This document shows positions 23,850-37,257 of a stretch of DNA of 64,000 bases, piece by piece (the first letter of the stretch is position 1; the number at the start of each line of letters is the position of its first letter). Below the pieces are notes generated by a model, which was not told the DNA's origin, made no database searches, and worked only from the letters and a program-made list of their open reading frames with translations. Location of the stretch: NCBI GenBank assembly GCA_022818135.1, contig JAFMSR010000006.1, positions 38,735,538-38,799,537 of the forward strand, read 5' to 3'. A program made the translations under genes and the position numbers. This DNA is from Saxidomus purpurata. Lineage: Eukaryota > Mollusca > Bivalvia > Venerida > Veneridae.

Positions 23850-24680
23850 ACCTCTTATCTTGTCTTCTGACCTATGCACCATTCAAGTTAATATCATGCC
23901 AACACCCGCTGTAGCATTCTAAAATCATATCACCACATCATATATGTATAAAAATTGTAACAACAACAAAGAACAAAGAAAGTAAATCAAGGTCTTTAAT
24001 AATACTTCGCAGTAAATGCATCACAGTGTATTAAATTAAAAACAACTACCTTAGAAATACAAATAATCAGAACACAAAAATATGATGAACACTTCACGAG
24101 AGCAGCCGTTTTTTTTTCATACACCGCTTCAGCTGGTGTTCTTTGAAGTGTCTGAAATTAACATACTTGAGAACGAACCATCAAATAAAAACGTCCCAGT
24201 GTAAATTCCTGCGATACATTACTTTACTTCACAAAATTATAAAATTGCAAACGTTTTGAAATTTCAATCATATAGTGTAGCGGTGCCGTCAAACCAAACA
24301 TATCAACATTTTCAACAGATTTTCTCAAAGTGCTATATTGACTTATGATTCACTTTACATCTTATGTCTTAATATATCATTTTGAAGAAATTAAAAAAAA
24401 AATATCAGAAATTGTAGGTAGGCAACTTTAACGCATAAATAATATATGTACTTGAATATATTTTGAAAGCGTCATCATGTTATTTATAGCACAATAATTT
24501 CCAAGCTACTCCGAAACACTAAACTCTTACCGGGCTTAATACATGTAGTAGAACACTAATTAGCAGAAAGTCTTTCTTATATCTTAAATGATATCGTATT
24601 GCAAGACCTGCTATACTTTTACAATGTTATTAAATATCACGTATATATATAGCTGTTGGCTGGTTACACAATCGTACATT
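23850..24680. other. spacer, nothing recognised
   Basis: AT-rich, no exon or repeat recognised. Confidence 0.4.
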
Positions 24681-24907
24681 AGCTACACGATGTTTCGTCG
24701 ATACTAAATTGCTACATGATGCTCGTCGAAACTAAATTGCTACACAATGTTTCGTCGATACTAAATTGCTACATGATGTTTGTCGAAACTAAATTGATAC
24801 ACAATGTTTCGTCGATACTTAATTGCTACATGATTTTGTCGAAACTAAATTGCAACACAATGTTTCGTCGATATGAAATTGCTACATGATGTTCGTCGAT
24901 ACTATAG
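24681..24907 (+). repeat. minisatellite with alternating 28-29-bp units
   Basis: Two unit types alternate: GCTACACAATGTTTCGTCGA plus TACTAAATT, and GCTACATGATGTTYGTCGAA plus ACTAAATT. The true repeat is therefore a dimer of about 57 bp, present about four times. Confidence 0.85.
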
Positions 24908-24909
24908 TA

Positions 24910-25975
24910 CACTGGCTACACTGTTTTCATCGACACTAAATGGCCGCTGGTTCTTGTGTATTTTTAGCCACAATGTTCTCCTGATAATGTTTCTTGCAGT
25001 ACAGTACACCATGCGCCTGCGCGTATGTTTCCAGTCTGAAAAAAGGCAAAAATTAACGCTAGAATGTTACAGATCATGATCAGAGAGCAGCTATGTTTCC
25101 TTAGCCTCAATGTAATTTATAACTCCCTCATTTTGATATCGATTACATAGTAACAATTTCAACTATCGGATGGTCATGAAGACCTTCAATCCAGGAACCA
25201 TTGCCGCTTAATGAAAAGGTCACGGCCAAGATCACAGAGACTCAGTTTAGGAACACCACACTCAAACATTAAGGTGTGAACTTTTACCAAGATCAATGTC
25301 TATCTTTACACTGTCACATTTGCAAAATTAACTCTGCACTGAATAACTAGGTTGACAGCAAACCTCAAATTTGCAGCTACAAACTATAGCAAACACCTGT
25401 AAAGTTGGCATAATACATACTGTAGTTCAGTATAACCTTCATAAACACTTGTTTCGTATTTCTTATAAAGCGTCGCAATACTGGCACACTGCGTGTTTAC
25501 AAATGAGGCATTTCTTGATACATGTTCTTCTTGAAAAAATATGCAAAACGAATTTAATTTTCTTGTACATACATTTTCTTCATGTTAATAGTAACGTTTT
25601 GAGAAAATGATCTGCTATTGTAGGGTGTGCCTCTAACCGTTCGTTAAAATGGCAGAGTGAGCCAATATTGCCTTGCCCATAGCATAATCTGTTAGAGAAC
25701 ATTCTGTATACGAAATATGTATTATGAGAATATTTGGCATTACTATTCTCTTCATATTTGATATTACTATTCCATTTATATACTATTACATTCATATGTT
25801 GCATTGCTATACCCTTCATATTTGGTATTACTATTCCATTCATATTTGATATGTGATTGTTGCTGGAGAAGTTTGAACAATGTCAAATTTGAAAACTTTG
25901 AAATCTTGCGGACCGAGTAAAACACTCCCCCCACCACGGAGTTGATCGAAACAGTTGACCATGTCGGTGCAACAT
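24910..25975. other. spacer, nothing recognised
   Basis: Apart from a weak ATATTTGRTATTACTATTCCA repetition at 25735-25850, no repeat, exon or RNA gene was identified. Confidence 0.4.
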
Positions 25976-26703
25976 AATAATAATAATAATAAATTCTTTA
26001 TTTCATGAAGGTAGCATATTAAGACAATGAATAAAATTCAACCTTATTTACAATATGGCCTTCAAAGAAAATAAAAAGTAAGCAAATAATCAAGAAAAAT
26101 ATACAAAAATCACATGAAATATATAATTTACGAAAACTATCGTACTACAAAATCAATTCATATTCAGTCTTCCCATATACTGTACTTGGCAGGTACTTTG
26201 ACTGCTATAAACTAAAATGTAGATTAAGAAGGTACTTTTTTAAAGTTGATTTGAATGCATGAACTGTGGATTTATTTTTCACAATATCTGGAAGATCATT
26301 CCAAACTTCCATGGCCGTTAACATGAATGTCTGTTTCAGAAAGTTTGTTTTTGGACTAGGATGTACTAAATATTTTTTGGTCGATGATTTCAAACTATAA
26401 TGTTTGTTGTTAGAAAATGTGATTAAGTTTTTTATATATGTTGGAGTGAATCCTTGTGTTGATCTTTAAACCATTAATGCAATATGATATGTACATGTAT
26501 TTGAAAAAGATACCCAGTTTAATTCATGCAGTAATTGTATTGTAGGAGTTCGAATCGGTTTATTAAGAATGATTTTGGCAGCCCTTTTCTGTAATTTATT
26601 TAATTTGTTAAATTCTTTCTGACTACATTTATTCCAAATAATGCATCCATAATCAAAGGTAGACAGTATATATGCATTGTAAAACATTTGTTTCATTTCT
26701 GCG
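25976..26703 (-). mobile_element. LINE A: 5'-truncated non-LTR retrotransposon
   Basis: The end of a reverse-transcriptase ORF on the - strand in two frames: MKQMFYNAYILSTFDYGCII, LNKLQKRAAKIILNK, then LTAMEVWNDLPDIVKN, which is the typical RT C-terminus. The 3' end has an AATAAA-like signal and an (ATT)n tail (25976-25993). The tail and the preceding TTACAATATGGC match LINE B (32614), so both belong to one family. It sits in the LIM gene's intron, about 60 bp from the exon. Frames are broken; it is inactive. Confidence 0.85.
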
Positions 26704-26763
26704 GTATTAAATTACAATGGTTCGCATGCTTGCTTTTTGCAACGCTAAGCTTGTCTGACTTAC

Positions 26764-26885
26764 TTGAGTGACATTTTACAAACACTGCACTTGAAACAGA
26801 GCTTGTGGAAGGGACGTTTACCCGCCTCAATTCGCTCTGCTGCGTACACCGACTTCTGGCAGATGTCGCATTTCTCACCACCACC
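26764..26885 (-). CDS. LIM-domain protein, internal exon (first zinc finger)
   Basis: This 122-bp exon encodes 40 residues plus two bases. It starts GGGEKCDIC and runs through FHKLCFKC to CKMSL. The spacing C-x2-C-x17-H-x2-C-x2-C-x2-C is that of the first zinc finger of a LIM domain, a protein-protein interaction module common in cytoskeletal and muscle proteins. Seen: on the - strand a pyrimidine-rich acceptor (ATTCCACTTCAG) precedes it and a GTAAGT donor follows. The exon opens in phase 0 and closes in phase 2. GGG before the first Cys, and VYAAER, recall CRP/CSRP proteins; the CKMSL end recalls LASP- or eplin-type LIM domains. The subfamily cannot be settled from half a domain. The second zinc finger should lie at lower coordinates but was not found; a truncated LINE (25976-26703) sits just inside that intron. 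Confidence 0.85.
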
Positions 26886-28600
26886 CTGAAGTGGAATAAC
26901 GATGAATAAGGTTGAGGGAAAGCATTTCTGTTTCCGTTCTGGATTTGAAAAAGGAACATTGAAAATCTAAACTGAATAGCTGAAGTACAGTCTGAATGAA
27001 GATGAATGTGTAAGCTAGACTTTTGAACATTTCTGTTCCAGGAGTCATAAAATTTCCCTTCGAAAGTACATGTAAATTCATGATGTCGGACGGAGTAGCA
27101 TGCACATGCATCCTCCTGTTTTATTCACGACATGAATCAAGTTTTAACATAGTTCTGGAAAAAATAGACATAATAAAACGATGCACTATCCGAACAAGGG
27201 GGCATAGACAAGAAAATCTAAAGTTGCACAATCCATGGCAACATTGGGTTATATGGTCTACCAGGGGACACTTTGGTGACTTTTCTGTGACGGGAACATG
27301 GTTTCAGTGGTTATAGTCAAGACGGTGGTTTTACTTGGTAGTGTCTGTTAAATTTAACGTCGATGTTTCCTTAATATGTCAAATAAGTCATAAATCTGCA
27401 GCATATCTTGTCTATTTTTGAAAACTTAATAACAGCGTCAGAGAAGTACAATGTTGACACTATAACGTAATTCGCGCACATGACCCTGAGATTTCACAAT
27501 CTTACGAGTTGTTTTCCTATCTTGGGTTTACTTACTACGAATATCGTAATCTTGAATAATATTTCGATATATCAAAATGATAAAAGTTCGGTATCAGTCG
27601 AAATAATATTCCGATATAATTGTATCGAAATAAATTCCAAAATCGCAGTGTCACACTAGGGACTTCGTACTTTACAGATGTTCTGTCTAGTTTATTTGTT
27701 TTTGTTTTGTTTTTTAAAACGAGAATACAGTAACTGCATGCTTACGGTTGCTTAAAATGATGTACAAAACTGCAACATATTTAGACATAGAGTACCTTCT
27801 TGAGAGCACCTGTTTGTAACGTGCGTTGCAAGGAAATTGCTACTTCACGCGAAAGAATGATCTCAGTTACCATGAATGATAAAATAAGAATATATGCACC
27901 AAGAATAGATGTTTACAAACACGAAGAATGTGTGTTTTATTCATTCCAGGGCAGAGAACAGATTGTTGGCATTGATACTTGATGGAAAGGCATTGGGAAA
28001 CAAATATATACGTAATCTACAAACAATCAATTAACGGTTGTAAGCCAGGAAAAGTGAAAATACATTTAAATGTTGTTTACATGTGTTCTACACGAAAACA
28101 TTTTTTTTTCTGCAAGAAGTTGTATGAAAATTTCTTCCTAGTGGAATCTCAAGTGTGACCATGTCATACGCATGTACAAATTTGAAAGATGCTGGACATG
28201 TACATGTATATGCAAGGGAGTCACGCCCCTGCCACATCTCCTAGTTAAGTGTGTTTTTATTAGGAGGTAAATGAATACATATTTTCACGGGCACTTCCAC
28301 GGCTGGTATCACATTCCATACACTGCGTTCTTAATCTTGTAAAATTTGCATTTCGATTAGGGCGGTGCAGTCTGAGTGTATGATCATCATAGCATTATGT
28401 GTTACTTACACATGGCCTGCATTACATTGAATGATTAATCTTGATCGATGTATGCATGTTTCCGTTCTAGTGCACATTAGCAAACATGTTTTACATTCTT
28501 TCTATTTCATTCATAATTACAAAAACAACAAAAATGCGTTGTTTATTGTAGTGAGTACATGGACACACTATATATTTATAGGGAGAGGATCGGGCGTGCC
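26886..28600. other. upstream intron or flank of LIM exon, no further exon found
   Basis: On the - strand, earlier LIM-gene exons would lie here or beyond. Several GTAAGT-like donors occur (near 27530 and 28405) but none follows a recognisable coding stretch. No repeats were identified. Confidence 0.4.
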
Positions 28601-28629
28601 TGGAATTATAGTTGACGCTGATCATATCT

Positions 28630-29015
28630 GCAAAATCATTAAAAAAATGATTATACAATGTGAACATATGCATCATCGTGTGACTTAATGAATGAGTTAG
28701 AAAGAAATCATGTTCGCTCGTAGCGTGTAACTTACCAGCAGAATAAAACGTGCAATTCGTTAATATCCGCAAAAGTCATTAAAAAAATGATTATAAACAC
28801 ACCCCTGGACCGAACATATGCAGCTGTCGGTCCGGGGTGTTTTTAAAAATGAATTTTCGGGGTCCAAATTAAGCAATTCTCTATCAATTTCGAAATCAAA
28901 TTTTAAAGATCATACGGCAGGTAACTTACCAGCAGAATAAAACATGCAATTCGTTAATATCCGCAATCCTCTGATCAATTTCGAAATCCAATTTTAAATA
29001 TCATACGGCATGTGG
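28630..29015 (+). repeat. local duplications around a strong hairpin
   Basis: CTTACCAGCAGAATAAAACR plus TGCAATTCGTTAATATCCGC occurs at about 28731 and 28926. TCAATTTCGAAATCNAATTT occurs at about 28884 and 28976. The palindrome TCATTAAAAAAATGA occurs at about 28635 and 28776. Between the duplicates lies a hairpin (28795-28845) whose arms read ACACCCCTGGACCGA and TCGGTCCGGGGTGT. Confidence 0.75.
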
Positions 29016-29875
29016 TCTGAGTGATAATCTTTTTAAATGGGTTTACAGCGTATGATATTTTATAATTTCGCTTGAGAGGCAATAAACCCATCTCTCAGCT
29101 GGAAATTTATGCATCTCCGTAACCTTTGCTTTAAATTCGCGTTCATATTATACAAGACTTGTTTACACAGGTAGTTCGCATATTACAAATGAAAGGAATC
29201 CTCAATAAATGAGACAACATATTCCCTCAGTTCAGATCTTTTGTTTCCATGATACTATAAAAGCGGAAAAAATTGTGATGAAAAGGGCGGAAGAAAAATC
29301 TGAACACTTACATATACACTGATCCGAATGCAGATCAGACATGAAGATATTTTTATCACCAGGAAATTCATTCAGTTATTGATGTTACTTTATATCTGGG
29401 AGACACCCGAAGTTTACACCCAAATTATGGTTTACATCTTGCAACATATTAAACATATATAGTACTTACAAATTTTGGAGGCATTATTCCTTAAATCTAT
29501 TGTGTGAAGTTCCAATCAAGATAACGTGCAGTTCTCCTTGTATAAAATAAGTGAGATTGGATATTGACTCCCCACCTACGACTTGATGAATTTGTTTTGC
29601 ACACGGCACTATCCAGATAATATTCACGTTAACTGATCTACTCATTTTATTTCATACATGAATTCATAACAAAATTAAAGAATTAGATATGACGAAAATT
29701 TAGCGAGAAAACTAATTTAAGAGAAAGTTTATATACATTCCAATTAATAAATTACACAGTGAAGTAATGAAAACATCTAGGTTGTCATAATGTATTACTT
29801 TTAAGGCATGTATAACACCGATTGTAGAAAATTGCAAGGTGCTTATAAACTTTCTTTTCGTATATACATGTATGC
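29016..29875. other. spacer, nothing recognised
   Basis: AT-rich. No exon or repeat recognised. Confidence 0.4.
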
Positions 29876-29879
29876 CATA

Positions 29880-30320
29880 GAGAGAGGGTGCAGTGATCAA
29901 GAATCATAACTCTATTTTGTCCGTTTTCTAATTATCTCCCTTTATCTGACTAAATTATGCATCCCCAAACCATGCGTTAGTTTTACTTGATATTACATGA
30001 AGCGGCGGAAGTGCAGTATTCAAGAACTATGACTCTACCTTTCACCATTTTGTAATTATCTCCCTTTATATTGTAAAAGTATGCTATCTGCAATGCAACT
30101 CAAAAACTATTTCTATGATTTATTCAATGATATAGTTCACTGAGGGTATGTGTTATAAAACAGAAGGCCATATATCTAGTTTGTTTCATTTATGAATTAC
30201 TTCCCTTTATATCCTGAATTTACACTGTGGACTCCGTCCATATTTTATTCAGTAGTAAGGGGCATTAATCAGGATTGCAGCGTCTATGAACCATGCCATT
30301 CATGAATTATCTACCTTTAT
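29880..30320 (+). repeat. degenerate tandem repeat, about 120-bp unit
   Basis: Recurring TAATTATCTCCCTTTAT preceded by GTGCAGTRWTCAAGAAYYAT, with three to four decayed copies. Related in style to the array at 2651-3075. Confidence 0.65.
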
Positions 30321-30980
30321 CATGTGAAATTACATAGTTCGAAAACCAGTCAGCAAACGTAATATATAGTAGGTCGCACTGACACTGTACAACGTATTTC
30401 TCTTCATTTTCGGGGATGGTCTCAAACATACTGCTCATCTTACCTTTGATTTTAAATGAATAAGTAAAGCAAGAACATATATTAGATGATAATTTTACCC
30501 ATGAATATGTTCGTGAATTGAGGGTTATGTTTGAATCACGTACGCTCCGTCCAGATGACAAAAAATGTTCAGTACCATGTTTTTAGTAAGAAAAGCAGCG
30601 TCCATAACACTTATATACTTCATTTTCGTATAATCCCCTGTGTTACTTGCATTTTCAACAACAAAGCTTTAAACCTGTTTATGAAAGTATTCTTGATCGA
30701 ACATAAGATGTTGTAAGCATTGAAAAGAACCGCAGAATGCAATAATAATTACTCATAGTTGCATAACTGCTGAATTATCCCATTTCGTTAATTTTAACTT
30801 TAAACAGGAAAGAGTCATCATCATTGGAGTGAAACATCAAACGAGAAATATTACTGTCTTTTTTATCCTTACTGCACCACTTTGTTACATTTTGTTGTTT
30901 TTACCTCAAAAGAGAGACTACAAGATGAAATTTAATGCAAAGTAAGAAGACAATGCATAACCGCAGCGCCTCTTTTACTT
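30321..30980. other. spacer, nothing recognised
   Basis: No exon or repeat recognised. Confidence 0.4.
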
Positions 30981-30985
30981 GGACG

Positions 30986-31267
30986 AAGTTTATTAACACT
31001 AGAAATAAATAATACAAGTTCATTGACAGTAGAAATAAATAATACAAGTTTATTGTCAGTAGAAATAAATAATACAAGTTCATTGACAGTAGAAATAAAT
31101 AATACAAGTTTATTGTCAAGTTCATTGACAGTAGAAATAAATAATACAAGTTTATTGTCAGTAGAAATAAATAATACAAGTTTATTAACAGTAGAAATAA
31201 ATGATACAAGTTTATTGACAGTAGAAATAAATAACACAAGTTTATTGACAGTAGAAATAAATAATAC
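30986..31267 (+). repeat. 30-bp minisatellite, about nine copies
   Basis: Unit: ACAAGTTTATTGACAGTAGA followed by AATAAATAAT. One + frame reads TVEINNTSLL repeatedly, and two - frames are also open, simply because the period is a multiple of three. The + frame is open from about 30936 to 31340 and ends close to a CAAG|GTAGGT donor at 31336, so a coding role cannot be excluded but is not supported. Confidence 0.9.
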
Positions 31268-31269
31268 AC

Positions 31270-32335
31270 CTATCCACAGTGTACAACCTCCGGCGTTGAC
31301 AGCGGTTCCACATTCAAATGCGCGTTTTTACGCAAGGTAGGTATTTGTGAATGTTGTTGCATTTTATGTTGTATTTGTGAGTAACGGCCAGTATATACTG
31401 TTTCAGCATAGATAAAAGAACCAGCACGTGAAATTACGTCTAAACAGGCACCGCAAATGAAGAATCCTCGGAAATACGAAAGTTTTGCCGAAAGTCGAGT
31501 GTTTTCGCATTCGGCATTCATTATAAGTGTTAATATTCAGACATGAAAAAATTGAATAACCGGGGACAAACTTCAACCATTTCTCTGTAAGTCTGCCGAG
31601 TGTCACCTTGTAATATGCCGTTTTAAAAGAGATACAGGCGTTTAAAGTTGACAAGGCACACGAATCTGGCTAACGGGATTGGCAGTTACTTTTCGTAACG
31701 ATTATAGGAAAAAGCAGCTCCCGTCAATTTTTATGTTAACGGAAACAGCAGTGTCGAGAAATACGAAAACCACTGAAAATTGCGTGTTTTAGTCCTTTTG
31801 CATCGCTTGTTTGTTTCTTTTTCTGTCCGAAATGGCATTACAACTAATACACGTGAACTGCGGGTAAATAGCACTTTTTGACATAATGTTATCCGACGTC
31901 TGTACAACAATACAGCTGTACACAATGTATATAGTTTAGCCTGAGTTACTGATGACTCCAGTCGCGAAAATTACATCTACACCAATTTCGTGGAAAAGAA
32001 AAAAGAACATGTTAACACTAGGTGTGTTTTGTCGCAAATGCTTGACACTTGCCTTTTCGATATATCGATATAGTGTTGAAAGGTGACCTTTCAAATAAGG
32101 TACTAGTAAAATCTGCAAATAATGTGTTTAGCTTGTTTGCACAAAATGTTACTTCCAATTTCCATCTATCGAATTTCAATTTCATTAACCATTCTTCTAT
32201 GACAGCAAATCCTTCAGAGGGGAACACAATGCGAAAATAGGAATACAAGATGCCAAGTTTTAAGCTGAGAATTACAAAAATTAGAAACGTCACTCCGTAA
32301 AAACAGTCTTCTCCTGGATATGGCAAGTCAACATA
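31270..32335. other. spacer, nothing recognised
   Basis: Moderate GC, several short - strand frames, no domain recognised and no clear splice pairs. Confidence 0.4.
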
Positions 32336-32339
32336 CTAC

Positions 32340-32603
32340 ATGTATCTAATAAAAACGAGATATCTCTCTGATTTTATGGAGCGATCTCATAAAATAGGAA
32401 ATATATCTCTTAAATTTACAGATATCTATGTAATTTATAAAAATATCTTTCTTTTAAAGGCTACTAACGCGTACACCTTAACGTCGACTCCCGTTCCTTT
32501 CCCCTACTTCTTAAACTGTCAGAGAGAACTTATGTGCTTTTGAAAGTATATGAATTTTCTCTTCCAATGCTCAAGAGATATCTCTCAATGTAGTTCCAAT
32601 GCT
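32340..32603. repeat. GATATCT-motif region, left part
   Basis: Repeated palindromic GATATC / ATATCTCT motifs, for example GAGATATCTCT at about 32358 and 32577. The same style continues at 37769-39310 on the far side of LINE B, so LINE B inserted into it. Confidence 0.6.
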
Positions 32604-32613
32604 CAGAGACATC

Positions 32614-32672
<59 letters not shown>
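32614..32672. repeat. (AAT)n tail of LINE B
   Basis: About 20 AAT units immediately inside the target duplication. On the - strand this is the (ATT)n 3' tail of the LINE. Confidence 0.95.
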
Positions 32673-32674
<2 letters not shown>

Positions 32675-32777
32675 TCTTTATTTATAGAAGGTAAACACAT
32701 TAAGTAAACGTACAAAACATTTGACTTATTTACAATGTGGCATTCTGAAAAGAAATAACATTTATACAATAAACGAT

Positions 32778-33002
32778 TGAATGAATGAATGAATGAATGA
32801 ATGAATGAATGAATGAATGAATGAATGAATGAATGAATGAATGAATGAATGAATGAATGAATGAATGAATGAATGAATGAATATGAATGAATGAATGAAT
32901 GAATGAATGAATGAATGAATGAATGAATGAACGAACGAATTCTTAGAGAAAAAAAACATAAAAAAAACAATGCAGCATGAATTAGTGAATGAATGAATGA
33001 AC
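32778..33002. repeat. (GAAT)n microsatellite in LINE B 3' UTR
   Basis: About 40 GAAT units at 32778-32940 with an interruption near 32880, then a short second run at 32983-33002. Open frames reading SFIH repeats are products of the microsatellite. Confidence 0.95.
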
Positions 33003-33539
33003 ATTTTCTAAAGCAATATTAACTATAGCAGACGTACCCGACAAACACTCATTGATTGAGAAAAAGCAGTTCAACTGAAACATTTCTAAATGTATACACA
33101 TTCTTTAGTTCAACATACATGGCCGTATAACTTAACAACCTGAACATTGGTAATTTTTTGTTAATTTTAAAAACAATAAAAACATTCATACGAAAATTCT
33201 ATATGAATCATTTACGAAAATTGCATATTAAGTATAAACTTGCGTAAATTATACTTAAAAGAATTTAATGAATTAATCTGTCTAATATTCAAAGGTAGAA
33301 GATTCCAAATATAACTACTTTGATATGTAAATGGATCTTTCATGTTTTGGCATTATGATATCTTAATGTTCTTTAGATCTTAAGTCATAGTGTTCATTAC
33401 TTGAAAAAGTTAAAAGTTAAAAGATCTGACATGTAATCAGGAAACAATCCATTCTTACATTTAAATACCATTAATGCAGCATGATATATGGATCTATTTT
33501 CAAAAGTCATCCATTGCAATGCTTTAAATTCTATTTAAA

Positions 33540-35340
33540 GAGTTCGTTTAAAAGGGGCTTTGTAAAATAATGCGAGCTGCACGCTTCTGCAATTTTATAA
33601 TGTTGTTTATATTTTCTTTTGACTGAATACCTTTTCCCCACACAGAACAACAATAATCGAAACAGGGGACTATATATACATTATAATACATTTTTTTCAT
33701 TTCATCATTTAAAAAAAAGTTTATCCGAGAGCAATTTTTGTATTGATTTTTTACATACAGATGCGATTTGTATATCCCACGATAGAGTATTGTCAATATG
33801 TATTCCTAACATTTTTTGCGCTCGAACGTTTAGAATGTGTGCACTGTTAAGGAAGAGATTTAATTGCCTTGCCTTTTTTGTTCTATTCTTTGTCGAAATT
33901 AACATACACTTAGATTTCTCTGGATGAAGTGACATATTATTTAGAGAACACCATAATAAGCAATATGATTGATATTCTCCTGAAGATTTGTTTCAATAAT
34001 GTTGATATCTTTATTTGAATCATGAATAGTAGAGTCATCAGCAAAAAGATCAATTTTGATATTATTTGAAACTATACTAATATCGTTAATGTATATAGCA
34101 AAAACAATAAAGGACCTAGGATTGAACGTTGTGGAACTCCAGATTTTATGTTCATGGATTTGGAAAGGTTGGTATTTGATTTAAGTCGTTGCTTCTTTTT
34201 CTGAAGTATGACTTGAACAAATCCAGAGAGCGATTAGAAAAATGATACAACTTCAATTTATGTATCAAAACATCATGGTCAACCATATCAAATGCTTTCT
34301 GTAAGTCTAGATAGACAGCTCCTATGTAATTTCCTGAGTCTATATCTTTCAGCCATGCATCAATCAACCGTGTAAGGGCTGTATGACATGAATATTTTGG
34401 TCTTAACCCAGACTGCGTAACGTGAATTATATCAGTAGCCTGAAAAAATGAATTAAGTTGATTACCGACATGTCGCTCAAAGATTTTAGAGATTGTGGGT
34501 AGTATTGATATAGGGCGACAATTTGTAGGATCTGTTTTTGAACCTTTCTTTAATATAGGAATTACAAACGCCTCTTTCGTGGAGTCTGGGAATACACCAG
34601 TTTGAACGCTTAGATTAATGATATGTGATATTGCTTGCGTTATAAAATCTTCGCAATGTTTTAATATTTTAGGCCCAATTCCATCCTGACCGGTAGATTT
34701 GTTAACATTAAGTTTATCTATGAGTTGTTTCACTTCATAAGGAGTGATGAAATCGATATCAAAACTTTTGTGCATCAATTTTTCGTTTAGATACTGTTCT
34801 AATTTGACAAAGTTTTGCGTATCAAATTTTGTTTTTTGTATTACAAAAATGTATATTTGCAATATTAACAAAATGGTAGTTTTAAAGCATTCAAAATATT
34901 ACTGTCTCCTTCAATATAATTATTATTTACAATGAGTGTCTTTGGAATGGAAACATCGTTGGTATCATTATCGTTGTTACATACTGTCCTAAATGTTTTC
35001 CATATATCAGAAGTACTTTTATTACTCATAATTGATTCATTGTAGAAATGTTTCTTACTTTTTCTGATTAGAGACGTAACTTTATTTCGCATTTCCTTAT
35101 ATTTATCAAATCGTTTCTCTTTATGTAACTTATGCCGTTCTGAAATAGCATTTTTTACCTCATCAGTTATCCACCCTGGTTGGAATAATCGTTTCACACA
35201 TTTTATCTTAAATGGCGCGTGCTCGGACAAAATATCGTCAAGTACTCGATAGAAATATGTCAAAGCCATGTTTCGATCATTAAAGGATTCTGTTATATAT
35301 TATTTTGACATTGCCAAACTGTTTTGAAATTCAACTTGAT
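33540..35340 (-). pseudogene. LINE B linker and reverse transcriptase, frameshifted
   Basis: Linker: FKIKCVKRLFQPGWITDEVK (35269-34865). RT fingers/palm (34871-34152): NKSTGQDGIGPKILKHC, CRPISILPTISKIFERHV and GAVYLDLQKAFDMVDHD. A frameshift near 34190 precedes GVPQRSILGPLLFLL; the usual Gly of GVPQGS is Arg. A FADD catalytic motif follows near 34045. C-terminal parts at 33935-33548 are in other frames (MYYNVYIVPCFDYCCSVWGK, NIIKLQKRAARIIL). There are several frame breaks and at least one in-frame stop (TAA) near 35300. It is not functional. Confidence 0.88.
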
Positions 35341-35889
35341 TAGATAGATAGATAGATTTATTTTAGTATATCACAGATGTACAAACATGGTTAAAACAAA
35401 CATGATGCATACATATACAGATAATTAGATGTATACACAAGTTTATAAACCGTGAGATAATTAGATGTATACACAAGTTTATAAACCGTGATATGCACAT
35501 CAATACCAAGGATAACACAAAAAGGGAAAAGTGATTCTCCCTTATTTCCATTGTGGTCCTTGACATTGATGGCACACCACGGAAAGGCACGATTATTTAC
35601 TTCAAATGAATTAATGGCATCACATTTGTATAATATCACAGACCTATGTTATTACAACATCAATATATGGATGAGATCAAAGTATTGTATAACAAAAAAA
35701 TCAGTTATATGAGCATCAATCAGTATTATGACACTAAAAGCACAGACTAGATTAAAAAGTAATATACCAAATATACCTATTCAAGCATTAAACTTAAAAA
35801 TGCAAGGAGATCGTTATGAATGATAAGACACTAAAACAAAAATACAAAGAGATCGTTAAGAATGATAAGACATAATGTTAAAACTAGGA

Positions 35890-37240
<1,351 letters not shown>

Positions 37241-37257
37241 ATAAGCTTATGATCATC

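Noticed and set aside
30986..31267. CRISPR-like array of 30-bp units
   Set aside because: Units are directly adjacent with no unique spacers, in a eukaryotic genome; it is a minisatellite.
32530..33004. Frames with SFIH and poly-Ile repeats
   Set aside because: Translations of (GAAT)n and (AAT)n in a LINE 3' UTR.
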